64,000 nt of DNA from Pseudomaricurvus sp050633365 (GCA_050633365.1 JBOEGJ010000033.1:1-64000); one strand, 5' to 3'; numbered from the stretch's first letter, positions 1 through 8,931 are shown. Notes: generated by a model from the letters alone, not told the origin. A program made the numbers and translations.

Positions 1-19
1 TCATGCTCTGGCCACTTAA
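1..19 (-). other. Possible start of the next integron cassette (cut by window edge)
   Basis: Reading the minus strand, the bases after the attC right core continue as TTAAGTGGCCAGAGCATGA, placing an ATG (positions 4 to 2) about ten bases inside what would be the next cassette. Cassette genes usually start close to the recombination point. Only a single codon and one further base are visible, so this is a hint that an array continues to the left, not a gene call. Confidence 0.25.
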
Positions 20-85
20 CGCCTTGCTCACCGGTAAGTTAGGAGCGCAGCGAGTGATTTATCCGTGTGCAGCAACTTGTTATAG
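14..85 (-). repeat. Integron attC recombination site (minus-strand orientation)
   Basis: On the minus strand the site runs from a left core CTATAAC (85 to 79) to a right core GTTAAGT (20 to 14), the latter an exact fit to GTTRRRY. Inside the cores the two arms pair imperfectly: TTGCTGCACACGG on one side against TTGCTCACCGG on the other, so one arm has extra unpaired bases, as attC sites do. The longer arm sits next to the left core when read on the minus strand, which fixes the orientation to that of the adjacent gene. The 72-bp length is within the known attC range. The gene's stop codon lies only 27 bp away. Alternative: an ordinary imperfect palindrome. The matching core on the other side of the gene makes that less likely. 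Confidence 0.72.
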
Positions 86-112
86 GGCAGGGATCTTTCA
101 CTACATATCAAG

Positions 113-3100
113 CTATCTGCTTTCCAGATAATCTCTCTTCTTTTCATATTCAATAGATTTTAATTTATCCTCAATTTGTTTCTCCACATAGGATTTATGC
201 TCAAGAAACTGAATGGAGTTAAAAAGTGGCAGCAAACTTTCAAGAAAATTCCTTTCTCGCTCCAAGATGGGAACTCGACTTCCTGACCACGACCGAGTAG
301 TTAGTTCGTAATCTAGCGTTTGAAAGTCCTCAAATTTAGCATTTTCACTAAGAAATAGACCTAACAGTTCCCGCCTGAATTCTTCACTAAGATATTGTGC
401 AGAATTAAATAAAAAACACGTAAATTTAATATCCGATGCATTTTTCTTGACGGCATTGCGGAAAAAATTATATTTTTTCTGAATCATATCTTCCGAATCA
501 GTTTTCCCTTTTTCTTTAGTGAATAATTTACTAAATATATTTTCTCTATACCTGAAAGAGTGTTCATCTTTACTCTGAAGATATCTCGCGTATTCTTCAA
601 TTTCTTCGATGTAGCCTTCCCTTTCCCACATAAAATTTAACTCTGGCATATTTGTGTGTAAGTCAGGCCACCTTTCATTTTCATATATTTGATCGATCAA
701 TTTATATAAAAACTCAAACCGTCTGTCTAAAAGAAGTTTTAAAGCGTCGCCAGAATAATCCCAGTAACGATCTAGACTGTAGGCGGCTAGGTATGCATCA
801 AAAACCAGTTCCTCATCTGGATCAAATACTCCAAACCAGTTGCCAAATATGCTGGAGTGACTACTAAATAGGTGACCTAGTGATCTTGCATAGTTAGCAT
901 CTTCATGGGATTTATCAGTTAGAATTCTGACTACTTTGCTATAAATAGCATCGTCAATGCACTTATACTTATCCAAGTAATCTAGCCAACCACGCAATTC
1001 GTTACTTGGCGTATTGCTAATGTGCTCTATTAATAAGCGAGCGTCATCATCGGCAATGGACCCCTCTGGCAATGAAGCAAAATAAGTAGATAGCCATAAC
1101 TTCTTCCACCGATATTCTTTGCTATTTAACAGCGAAAAAACGTCACTACTAGATTGAAACTTAAACAGGTCTGTAACTAAGAAATGAGGATTTACTTCAA
1201 AATAGTCATCATAATCCATATACCTCAATACAATTTCAGGAAAGAGGTCAGGCACTGACTCGGCCATAGCGTGAAGACTCATTTCGATTCCGTTTTTTAA
1301 AGAGTAATCCCTATCTCTACCCGACAAGGCATTATTCAATTCTTTACATCTATCAATGAAGTCAATGAAATCTGTTATCGAAATTCCTGCAAAATGATCA
1401 ACTAAACTCTGATGACGGTATTGATTGTATTCCTCATACCCCATTTCAAGCATGCGCCGCTCATGCCTGTCTTCAAGAAGTAAGTGTAAAAGTTTAAGCG
1501 TTTCATTAAAGAATTCTTCTTTCCACTCCTTTGGATAGTTCAACTCCAAAGATTCAAGGTGCTCACAATAGTCTTGCATCATCATGCAATGAGACAAATT
1601 ATCCTTATCTAACTTTTTAACAAAATATCGTTCAAAAAAAGGAAGGTCAGCATCAGCCATATCCGCTCCCTCATATCTTGCTCTGCCTATGTACTCACTA
1701 ATTACATCAATAACGAAAGGTTGCAACTCATCTTTATCCATTAAAAAAGATAGGTTTGAGATAATCTTGTCTCTTAAAGCGAGTAGGTATTCATCAGGAG
1801 ATAGCCTAAAAGTTATTATGCTTATTGCATCACCGCGAGACCACTGATGCTCTCTGTGCTCAACTTTTAGCAGATAACTAGCCGTTAAAATAAAAAGTCG
1901 ACTGAATAAGTAGTTTTCCCCTTTGTCCAGTTGTTCTATCAACTTATCTACAATGAACGATTGTACATAATAGCCGTATCGGCAATCATTAGGTTTAAAA
2001 TTGTAACGTTCAGACAGCGCTCGTATTACAAAGCCAAGGGACGCCTTACTTTTAGCAAGATATTTAAGCAGCAATTCAAAGGACATTTTAAATTCTTGCT
2101 CATCATAAAACCTAAAACTTGTTAACAAACTGATTAAAGATGATTTATCTGCCTCGTTCTTAGCCTCCTCATAATTTTCATCTTTCCAATCAATATCAAC
2201 GTCCGGAATTCCGTTAATAACCTTTGATGAAAAAACCAAAGCCTCTGTTGGTAGGGCAAACCAAAAAGTGCTCAAAAACTCTATCGATTTATCGACACTC
2301 TCGCTTTCAGAATACTTTTCAAATATGTCTTTAACCTCACTCCTAATGCCAGCAACAACTTTCCTTTGGTCAAAGGCACTAATGATAGGGTTTAGTGAAT
2401 CAACAATAGTTCTGGTGTAGTCAGGATAAAAATCTTTAACGATTAATGAGAATGGTATTATCTTCTTTTCAAATACGGTTATATAAAAAAGGTAAGTAGA
2501 TAGAACTTGGTCAGATATCTTCACTACTTCGCTTTCATACAAATCAACTATTTCGTTTTTATGTAAGATATCAACAAGTTCCCAAAATTCCTCAGCCTGT
2601 ATGCCGAAGGAATTTTCCACCATACCCATTTGCTGTTCATTAAGTTTGTCAATTTTTCTAAAGAAAGAAATAGCGCAAGCCGCAACAACCAACCGCTCAT
2701 CGTCAAGCACAAGTTTTACATTCTCGTTCTCCCCAAAGTAATCGCTATATAAGGAAGTGACATTTTGGATAGACTGTATTTGATTTGTTTCTATAGCAAC
2801 TTTTGATGCCATTACAGCCAGTCGTGGATTGCCGCAGGATATTTCTTGTATTCTTTTTTGGTACTCCCCATTTTTAATTCCAAATAATTTTTCAGACAAC
2901 TCTTTAATCTGCTCATCAGTTAACGGGGGAATGACTTGCTCATGAAGCTCTGTATATTTACTAACCTTTTCTATAACGGATTCTCGTGCATAATCTCGTA
3001 CTGTAGCGATAATTCGAAAAGTCCGGCTTTCATCCTTTTCATTTAGATAGTGAAGTATGTAATCAAGTCGATTGTCTAGCCTGTTTGCATCGTCGACAAA

Positions 3101-3883
3101 AATCAGATAACCCCCTGGTTCGCTAAAGCATGCGGTTATATCCCTTATTAATTCTGCACCTTTATCAAAAAGACAAACAACATTTGTGTTGTTGTTTTCT
3201 TGGTGGACTTTTTTTGCCAAATTTACTGAAAATAATGTTTTTCCTAATCCGGCTGCACCAGATACAAGTAGAAAATTAGAAGAATTAAGATTGCTGACTG
3301 CATTACTTAGCAAGTCATCACAGAATAGCAACTCATTGTCGATAGACGTTGTAAAATTGCTTCTACCATATCTTTCAATAAAATCATCAATACTCAACAA
3401 CTGGCCAGTATCTAATGGTAAATCTAAATACTCTTCTGAAAGGACTGGGTAAGAATTTTTAATGCTCAAAGTAATTGAATCAAGACCATTAAGAGTCAAC
3501 ATTACTCCTCTTTCGTAGCAAAAAGTTCTGAGTTCGTTGATTTCTTCCGTAGTAAGTTTACCCAAATAACATATGATTATTTCACTGATTTCATCTACAG
3601 GAATGCTTGTTTTATTTTCATCAAAGCACTTTTCAATGTCATCTTTTAGCTTATTGGCTAGACGATCCTGTTGAACGGTATATTCTGAAAAAATATACTT
3701 TCCATTCTTCTGCATAAACAGACAGTCTGGCGTACCTTTAACAACTCGGTCAGTTGTATTCATCATTCCAATAGGGTTTATATTTTCATACCCCTTTCTA
3801 TGCAGCCAATCATCACAGAGTCTTTGAAATTTTCCGCCTTCCATTTCAAGCAACTTAGATTTTATTTGGTTTTGACTTCCCAT
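113..3883 (-). CDS. STAND-type NTPase with PD-(D/E)xK-like N-terminal domain, candidate anti-phage protein
   Basis: 1256 residues. Residues 1-150 resemble a restriction-endonuclease-like fold: a GGKF motif near 16, P52-D53 in GTPDCLF, then E67-Y68-T69 in FSEYTVQQ, where a classical nuclease would have ExK. Residues 180-370 form a P-loop NTPase: Walker A GAAGLGKT (209-216), Walker B YLIFVDDAN (259-267), an arginine motif ATVRDYAR (293-300) and the STAND-type GNPR (351-354). The remaining 880 residues look all-helical with no repeat I can name, probably a sensor or scaffold. This layout matches nuclease-NTPase-sensor defence proteins such as the Avs and nSTAND3 groups. The role is inferred. AGAGGG precedes the ATG by three bases. 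The gene stands alone in an integron cassette, followed 27 bp later by attC. The altered ExT triad leaves catalysis uncertain. Confidence 0.8.
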   Translation of the reverse strand: MGSQNQIKSKLLEMEGGKFQRLCDDWLHRKGYENINPIGMMNTTDRVVKGTPDCLFMQKNGKYIFSEYTVQQDRLANKLKDDIEKCFDENKTSIPVDEISEIIICYLGKLTTEEINELRTFCYERGVMLTLNGLDSITLSIKNSYPVLSEEYLDLPLDTGQLLSIDDFIERYGRSNFTTSIDNELLFCDDLLSNAVSNLNSSNFLLVSGAAGLGKTLFSVNLAKKVHQENNNTNVVCLFDKGAELIRDITACFSEPGGYLIFVDDANRLDNRLDYILHYLNEKDESRTFRIIATVRDYARESVIEKVSKYTELHEQVIPPLTDEQIKELSEKLFGIKNGEYQKRIQEISCGNPRLAVMASKVAIETNQIQSIQNVTSLYSDYFGENENVKLVLDDERLVVAACAISFFRKIDKLNEQQMGMVENSFGIQAEEFWELVDILHKNEIVDLYESEVVKISDQVLSTYLFYITVFEKKIIPFSLIVKDFYPDYTRTIVDSLNPIISAFDQRKVVAGIRSEVKDIFEKYSESESVDKSIEFLSTFWFALPTEALVFSSKVINGIPDVDIDWKDENYEEAKNEADKSSLISLLTSFRFYDEQEFKMSFELLLKYLAKSKASLGFVIRALSERYNFKPNDCRYGYYVQSFIVDKLIEQLDKGENYLFSRLFILTASYLLKVEHREHQWSRGDAISIITFRLSPDEYLLALRDKIISNLSFLMDKDELQPFVIDVISEYIGRARYEGADMADADLPFFERYFVKKLDKDNLSHCMMMQDYCEHLESLELNYPKEWKEEFFNETLKLLHLLLEDRHERRMLEMGYEEYNQYRHQSLVDHFAGISITDFIDFIDRCKELNNALSGRDRDYSLKNGIEMSLHAMAESVPDLFPEIVLRYMDYDDYFEVNPHFLVTDLFKFQSSSDVFSLLNSKEYRWKKLWLSTYFASLPEGSIADDDARLLIEHISNTPSNELRGWLDYLDKYKCIDDAIYSKVVRILTDKSHEDANYARSLGHLFSSHSSIFGNWFGVFDPDEELVFDAYLAAYSLDRYWDYSGDALKLLLDRRFEFLYKLIDQIYENERWPDLHTNMPELNFMWEREGYIEEIEEYARYLQSKDEHSFRYRENIFSKLFTKEKGKTDSEDMIQKKYNFFRNAVKKNASDIKFTCFLFNSAQYLSEEFRRELLGLFLSENAKFEDFQTLDYELTTRSWSGSRVPILERERNFLESLLPLFNSIQFLEHKSYVEKQIEDKLKSIEYEKKRDYLESR

Positions 3884-3904
3884 AATCCCTCTGTGTGGAC
3901 ATAA

Positions 3905-3933
3905 ATTCTAAAAATTAGGTAGCTGGACCTGAA
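3905..3933 (-). promoter_or_regulatory. Possible cassette-borne promoter
   Basis: On the minus strand a TAGAAT -10 (3910 to 3905) is preceded by TTCAGG (3933 to 3928) at exactly 17 bases. The -10 matches five of six consensus bases and the -35 only three. It lies within the cassette, about 21 bases ahead of the start codon, so the NTPase could be expressed wherever the cassette lands. The weak -35 keeps confidence low. Confidence 0.35.
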
Positions 3934-3934
3934 T

Positions 3935-4057
3935 GCCCTATAACGCTTAGTATGGATACCAGTCTCGATAAGTGGAATTTATGTGACAGGTATTAAATAA
4001 GTAGGAATTCGGGAATTAATAAGAACGAGGGCGCTATAACATCCTTATTCATACTAA
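3935..4057 (-). other. Cassette insertion boundary with duplicated core and inverted repeat
   Basis: GTTATAGGGC on the minus strand (3944 to 3935) is the cassette start. A near copy, GTTATAGCGC, occurs 96 bp upstream (4040 to 4031). TTAGTATGGATA (3947-3958) and TATTCATACTAA (4046-4057) form an 11-of-12 inverted repeat around this interval. No GTT follows on the plus strand here, so it is not a second full attC. It could be a degenerate attI, a secondary integration site or a remnant mini-cassette. Confidence 0.4.
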
Positions 4058-4459
4058 AATCGAGCTTCCCTAACTCCTTGATTTTCCAAGCATATTACAT
4101 GGAATAGGAATTTAGTCAAAATTGAGGGGAATAGCTAAAGTGGCAAATAGAGTAGCTATGCTGCCTACGCGCGCCCTCAACACCTCAATTTTCTTTCGTA
4201 AAGAACACCAGTAATTCTTCGAATTTATTAGAGCTCACTTGTGAAGCGCATTTATTTGTCATATTGACGAGAACATAACAGAGGGGGAATAAAGTCCTTT
4301 TCTCTCTGATCTCAATGTCCGCTTTGGATTAATAACGGACACTAGCGGTTGATAGCCTATTCGGCGATAGGCCCTTTATGCGCGCAAGCTTTTCAAACTA
4401 CCAACTTAAACTGTTGTTATCAGCAGCCTAAGCACCAGAGCACTCCAATCATCAGGTAC
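4058..4459. other. Non-coding junction between cassette and gcvP
   Basis: No gene is supported here. The stretch holds nested inverted repeats. AAAATTGAGG (4118-4127) pairs with CCTCAATTTT (4183-4192), and inside them ATAGCT (4131-4136) pairs with AGCTAT (4154-4159). TGTCCG (4317-4322) pairs with CGGACA about 14 bases on. GCCTAT (4355-4360) pairs with ATAGGC (4367-4372). No integrase remnant or promoter was recognised. The AT-rich composition resembles the cassette more than gcvP. Confidence 0.5.
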
Positions 4460-4487
4460 AAAAAAACGGCCGTGATGGCCGCCTTTT
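4460..4487 (-). terminator. Rho-independent terminator of gcvP
   Basis: On the minus strand CGGCC and GGCCG (4481-4477 with 4471-4467) form a short GC stem with an ATCAC loop, followed at once by seven T residues. It lies about 60 bp past the gcvP stop codon, the expected place for the end of the gcvTP transcript. Confidence 0.75.
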
Positions 4488-4547
4488 ATAATCCAGTGTC
4501 CCTGAAAGCCGTTACCAACTAGTTTCCAGTTCCACAAGAAACGAACT

Positions 4548-7361
4548 TTAATCCATATAGTCAGTAATCGGCGCACAGCTGCATGACAAGTTACGATCAC
4601 CGTAAACGTTATCGATACGCCCCACTGGCGGCCAGTATTTATTTTTGCGCAAGCTATCCAGTGGGAAGCCACCTTCTGAACGGGAGTAAGCGTATTTCCA
4701 TTCGTCGGCCGAAACCATTTCAACCGTGTGAGGAGCATTCACCAGCGGGCTATTAGCCAACTCGACATCGCCATTGCGCACCGCATTAATTTCGTCGGCA
4801 ATTTTTAACAGCGCATCGCAGAATCGATCCAGCTCGTACAAGCTTTCGGATTCGGTCGGCTCGATCATCAAGGTTCCGGCAACCGGGAAAGACATAGTCG
4901 GAGCGTGGAAACCGTAGTCGATTAAACGCTTGGCGACGTCCTCAACATCTACACCGGTTTCTTCTTTGATCGGGCGCAGGTCGACGATACATTCGTGAGC
5001 AACAAGATCGGCATTGCCGGTGTACAAAATGGGGTAAGCCACTGACAAACGCTTGGCAATGTAGTTTGCGTTTAAAATGGCGACTTCGGTGGCCGACTGC
5101 AATCCTTCGGCGCCCATCATGGTGATGTACATCCAAGTGATCGGTAAGATGCTAGCGCTGCCCAACTGCGCGGCAGAAACGGCGTGATCGCTAGTTTCCA
5201 TCAAACGATGGCCGGGAAGGTATGGCGCCAAATGAGATTTCACTGCCACAGGGCCGACACCTGGGCCGCCTCCACCGTGAGGAATACAAAAGGTTTTGTG
5301 CAGATTTAGATGAGAAACATCACCGCCAAATTCGCCCGGTTTGCACAGGCCCACCATGGCATTGAAGTTGGCGCCATCGACATACACTTGGCCACCGTGC
5401 GAGTGAATCAAATCACAAATTTCGCGCACGTTTTCTTCAAATACGCCGTGAGTCGACGGGTAGGTAATCATAATCGCCGCAAGATTGTCGCTGTGCTGTT
5501 CAGCCTTCGCGCGCAGATCATCCATATCCACTTCGCCATTGGCATCACAGGCGGTAACCACCACTTTCATGCCGCACATTTGCGCCGAGGCTGGATTGGT
5601 ACCGTGGGCCGAGCTTGGAATCAGACAGATATTGCGATGGGCATCGCCACGGGCGGCGTGGTAACCGCGAATGGCCAATAGCCCTGCGTACTCACCTTGT
5701 GAGCCTGCATTAGGTTGGAACGAAATATCGTCATAACCGGTGGCTTCACACAACATGGTGTTAAGTTGTTCGTCCAGCAGCTTGTAACCTTGCGCCTGAT
5801 CGGCCGGCACAAACGGGTGCATGGTGGAAAATTCTGGCCAGGTCACTGGGATCATTTCCGAGGTGGCGTTGAGTTTCATGGTACAAGAGCCCAGCGGAAT
5901 CATAGCACGATCTAACGCCAGATCTTTGTCGGCCAAGCCGCGCAAGTAACGCAGCATTTCGGTTTCGGAGTGATAGCTATTGAACACCGGATGAGTCAGG
6001 TAATCGTCTTGGCGTAGCAGCCCTTCGGGAATGACCAATTGCGCCTCGTCGGCGGCAAGAGTATCAATGCCAAAGCTCGTCAGTATTGCCTGTAGATCTT
6101 CTGCCTCTACCGTTTCATCTACCGAAAAGCCCAAGTGGTTGTCATCGATGTGGCGCAAGTTCAACCCAAGCGCCACTGCAGCGGCGTGAATCTCGGCGGT
6201 TTTTTCGTTAGTTTCGATGGTCAGGGTATCGAACCAAGTATCGTTCACCAGTTTGAAACCAGCGGCTTTTAATTCGGTGGCCAGCGTGGTGGTTTTTGCG
6301 TGAATCGATTCAGCAATGGCTTTTAAACCTTGAGGGCCGTGATACACCGCGTACATGCTGGCCATCACTGCCAACAAAACCTGAGCGGTACAGATGTTCG
6401 ACGTGGCCTTTTCGCGACGAATGTGTTGCTCGCGAGTTTGCAGTGCCAAGCGCAAAGCATCGTTACCCTGGCTATCGATGGAGCGACCGACCAAGCGGCC
6501 CGGCAGTGAACGTTTGTATTTTTCACGAGTTGCCATGTAAGCGGCGTGTGGACCACCGTAACCTAGAGGCACCCCCAAACGCTGGGAACAACCGATGGCA
6601 ACATCGGCGCCTATGCTTGCTGGCGAGGCCAATAAGGTCAGGGCCAGAATATCGGCAGCCATAGCGACCAGGCCTTTACTCGCGTGTACCGCCTCACAAA
6701 TCTCGCGGTAGTCGACGATGGCGCCGCTTGCGCCGGGATACTGAAGTAAAACACCAAACACATCGTCGGTTTGCAGATCGGTTTTTGGATTACCAATCAC
6801 GACGTTAATGTCGAGCGGCTCGGCGCGGGTCTGAATCACGTCGATGGTTTGTGGCAGACAATCTTGATCGACAAAAAAGTTCATCGATTTTGACTTCGAC
6901 ATCCGCTGGCACAAGGTCATGGCTTCGGCCGCAGCAGTGGCTTCATCCAACATCGAGGCGTTGGCCAACTCCATGCCGGTGAAGTCGCAAATCATGGTTT
7001 GATAATTTAGCAGCGCCTCGAGACGGCCCTGTGAGATCTCGGGCTGGTAAGGCGTATAAGCGGTGTACCAAGCGGGATTTTCCATCACGTTGCGCAAGAT
7101 GACATTGGGCGTGTGAGTGTTGTAGTAACCCTGACCAATAAACGAGCGCAGCACTTGGTTTTTCTCGGCCACAGAGCGCATTTGTTTTAGCGCTTGAGTT
7201 TCGCTAACGGCTTCGGCTAGGGCCAAGGGCGCCGGCAGACGAATATTATCGGGAATAACCGTGCCGATAAAATCTGACAGGCTGTCGTAGCCCATGGCGT
7301 TAAGCATTTTTTGCTGATCATTCGAGGCGGGGCCAATGTGGCGAGATTCGAAATTGCTCAT
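4548..7361 (-). CDS. gcvP: Glycine dehydrogenase (decarboxylating), P-protein of the glycine cleavage system
   Basis: 937 residues, close to the usual 950-960 of the homodimeric P-protein. It removes CO2 from glycine and passes the aminomethyl group to lipoyl-GcvH, using pyridoxal phosphate. The N-terminus SNFESRHIGP is typical. The PLP lysine is K689 in LNLHKTFCIPHGGGGPG, with the glycine-rich loop directly after it. Both halves of the tandem aminotransferase-like fold are present and the frame is intact. It follows gcvT by about 140 bp on the same strand, so the two are probably co-transcribed. The usual gcvH between or beside them is absent and must be encoded elsewhere. A terminator follows the stop codon. 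Confidence 0.97.
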   Translation of the reverse strand: MSNFESRHIGPASNDQQKMLNAMGYDSLSDFIGTVIPDNIRLPAPLALAEAVSETQALKQMRSVAEKNQVLRSFIGQGYYNTHTPNVILRNVMENPAWYTAYTPYQPEISQGRLEALLNYQTMICDFTGMELANASMLDEATAAAEAMTLCQRMSKSKSMNFFVDQDCLPQTIDVIQTRAEPLDINVVIGNPKTDLQTDDVFGVLLQYPGASGAIVDYREICEAVHASKGLVAMAADILALTLLASPASIGADVAIGCSQRLGVPLGYGGPHAAYMATREKYKRSLPGRLVGRSIDSQGNDALRLALQTREQHIRREKATSNICTAQVLLAVMASMYAVYHGPQGLKAIAESIHAKTTTLATELKAAGFKLVNDTWFDTLTIETNEKTAEIHAAAVALGLNLRHIDDNHLGFSVDETVEAEDLQAILTSFGIDTLAADEAQLVIPEGLLRQDDYLTHPVFNSYHSETEMLRYLRGLADKDLALDRAMIPLGSCTMKLNATSEMIPVTWPEFSTMHPFVPADQAQGYKLLDEQLNTMLCEATGYDDISFQPNAGSQGEYAGLLAIRGYHAARGDAHRNICLIPSSAHGTNPASAQMCGMKVVVTACDANGEVDMDDLRAKAEQHSDNLAAIMITYPSTHGVFEENVREICDLIHSHGGQVYVDGANFNAMVGLCKPGEFGGDVSHLNLHKTFCIPHGGGGPGVGPVAVKSHLAPYLPGHRLMETSDHAVSAAQLGSASILPITWMYITMMGAEGLQSATEVAILNANYIAKRLSVAYPILYTGNADLVAHECIVDLRPIKEETGVDVEDVAKRLIDYGFHAPTMSFPVAGTLMIEPTESESLYELDRFCDALLKIADEINAVRNGDVELANSPLVNAPHTVEMVSADEWKYAYSRSEGGFPLDSLRKNKYWPPVGRIDNVYGDRNLSCSCAPITDYMD

Positions 7362-7396
7362 AGTAGGTCTCGATAAATATTTTAAAAACTCTGTGT

Positions 7397-7446
7397 CGCG
7401 ATTGTTTTCAATTCAACTTTTAGCTCAATGCTCAAAAACAATCGCG
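7397..7446. repeat. Perfect 12-bp inverted repeat between gcvT and gcvP
   Basis: CGCGATTGTTTT (7397-7408) is followed 26 bases later by AAAACAATCGCG (7435-7446). The arms are perfectly complementary. There is no T-run after the stem on the minus strand, so it is not a standard terminator. It could stabilise or process the gcvT-gcvP message, or bind a regulator. It occupies the gap where gcvH would often lie. Confidence 0.6.
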
Positions 7447-7499
7447 GCGAATAGGTAGAACACGCTGCGAAAAAATACGTCTCGCATGCCGGTTAATAA

Positions 7500-8615
7500 T
7501 TACCCGCGGAAGTAGTTCTGTGTCACAAACGGGGTTTTCGCAACGGTCATCGGACGCGCTTTACCGCGCACCAACGCCGAGACAGAACTGCCAACACTGG
7601 CGAAGTCTGTTTTCACATAGCCCATAGCAATCGGCGCACCCAAGCTTGGGGCAAAACCACCGCTGGTGACTCGACCGATGACATTGCCTTGTTCATCAAC
7701 AATGTCGGCGCCTTCGCGCACCGGTGCTTTTCCATCAATCAAAAAGCCAACGCGCTTTTCATCGGCGCCCGCCTCTTTTTTGGCTGCAATGGTTTCGGCT
7801 CCGATAAAGCCTCCGGCCTTGCTTTCTCCGGTGCGACGATTTTTTGCAATCGCCCACATCAGTGCCGCTTCAACCGGTGAACGCTGATCGTCCATATCGT
7901 GACCGTACAAACACAAACCGGCTTCTAAACGCAGTGAGTCGCGCGCGCCTAATCCAATCCACTTCACCAGTGGCGAGTTGAGCAAGCAAGTGGCGAGTGT
8001 CGCCGCCTTATCCGCTGGGACTGAGATCTCGAAACCGTCTTCACCGGTGTACCCAGAGCGAGTCACGTAACAGTCGACGTGATTCACCTGCGCATGGCAG
8101 CCCGTCATAAACACTAAGTCGTTTACCGCTGGCGCCAACACACTCAGAACCTCTGCCGCCTTTGGGCCCTGCAATGCCAAGAGCGCGCGATCATCCAACA
8201 GCTGCAGTTCGGTCTCGGCTGAGAGATTGGCCTGAAAATGGGCCACATCTTTTGCCTTGCAACCGGCGTTAAACACCACAAAGTAGGTGTTTTCATCCCA
8301 GCAGGTAACGATGAGATCATCGACGATGCCGCCATCGGCATTGGGCAAAAAGGTATAAACCTGGTGGTTCGGCTTAAGCAGATCTAAGTCCAAAGGTAAT
8401 AGTACTTCGAGATCTTGCTTTGCCTTAGGCCCTTTTATGAGCGCCTGCCCCATGTGAGAGACATCAAACAAACCCGCGTTGTCGCGACAGTGAAGGTGCT
8501 CGGTCTTAATACCGTCGGGATATTGCACTGGCATGTCGTATCCGGCAAAAGGCACCATTTTGGCACCCGCATCAAGGTGTAAGGCATGCAGGGGTGTTTT
8601 CAACAAATCGCTCAT
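7500..8615 (-). CDS. gcvT: Aminomethyltransferase, T-protein of the glycine cleavage system
   Basis: 371 residues from the chosen start. GcvT transfers the methylene group from aminomethyl-lipoyl GcvH to tetrahydrofolate, releasing ammonia. The N-terminus TPLHALHLDAGAKMVPFAGY followed by LFDVSHMGQ is the conserved GcvT opening, and the C-terminal GFAPSLG and TPFV segments complete the domain. The open frame extends nine codons further (to 8642). I chose the ATG at 8615 because TTAGG lies at a good distance and because homologues start here. It heads a gcvT-gcvP unit on the minus strand. No glycine riboswitch was recognised upstream, and the divergent LysR gene is a possible regulator. Confidence 0.95.
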   Translation of the reverse strand: MSDLLKTPLHALHLDAGAKMVPFAGYDMPVQYPDGIKTEHLHCRDNAGLFDVSHMGQALIKGPKAKQDLEVLLPLDLDLLKPNHQVYTFLPNADGGIVDDLIVTCWDENTYFVVFNAGCKAKDVAHFQANLSAETELQLLDDRALLALQGPKAAEVLSVLAPAVNDLVFMTGCHAQVNHVDCYVTRSGYTGEDGFEISVPADKAATLATCLLNSPLVKWIGLGARDSLRLEAGLCLYGHDMDDQRSPVEAALMWAIAKNRRTGESKAGGFIGAETIAAKKEAGADEKRVGFLIDGKAPVREGADIVDEQGNVIGRVTSGGFAPSLGAPIAMGYVKTDFASVGSSVSALVRGKARPMTVAKTPFVTQNYFRG

Positions 8616-8931
8616 AATAGACCTAACCATAAGGGCTGACATCGAGGGTGAATGAGTCGTCCGCCGCGCCTCATGGGCATTGCGGAACCGAACCGCCAGA
8701 GCGTCTAAACCATGGCATTGTCGGTGCTGGACTCCGGCAAATGGCGCATGATACTGTCAGCGCCGGGATTAGTTAAATTAATAGTTATTATTTTTGAATA
8801 AGAATTTCTTATGAGGCCATAAGAAATAGCCTTAACACTATAGACCGCTTTGGCCGTTGAGATTGCCGCGCAGCCTAAAGCGTGTCGGAGACATAACGTC
8901 CGTAACCCAAACGATAGAATCATTACCCTTA
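8616..8931. other. Divergent intergenic region of gcvT and the LysR gene
   Basis: About 400 bp separate the two start codons. This first part shows no gene and no glycine aptamer core on either strand. Around 8770-8820 it turns AT-rich (TTAAATTAATAGTTATTATT), a likely promoter or regulator-binding area, but I cannot assign -35 and -10 boxes with confidence. Confidence 0.4.

Larger units (their letters stand above)
20..3943 (-). mobile_element. Integron gene cassette carrying one STAND NTPase gene
   Basis: The segment has the anatomy of one cassette read on the minus strand. It begins at G|TTATAGGGC (cut after 3944), holds a single gene whose start lies about 60 bp inside, and ends with an attC whose left core CTATAAC is the exact reverse complement of the cassette's own first bases. 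That complementarity is expected because the two ends meet when a cassette circularises. At about 3.9 kb it is far larger than a usual cassette (roughly 0.3 to 1.5 kb). The gene is visibly more AT-rich than gcvP beside it. No integrase gene follows on the right, where ordinary chromosome starts. The array, if there is one, lies to the left of the window. Confidence 0.62.

Noticed and set aside
3935..4057. A complete second attC site on the right side of the cassette
   Set aside because: No GTT-type partner core exists on the plus strand for about 300 bp, so the site lacks its second half.
4406..4738. 110-residue open frame overlapping the end of gcvP
   Set aside because: It overlaps the gcvP coding region and the terminator in another frame and shows no family features; a shadow frame.
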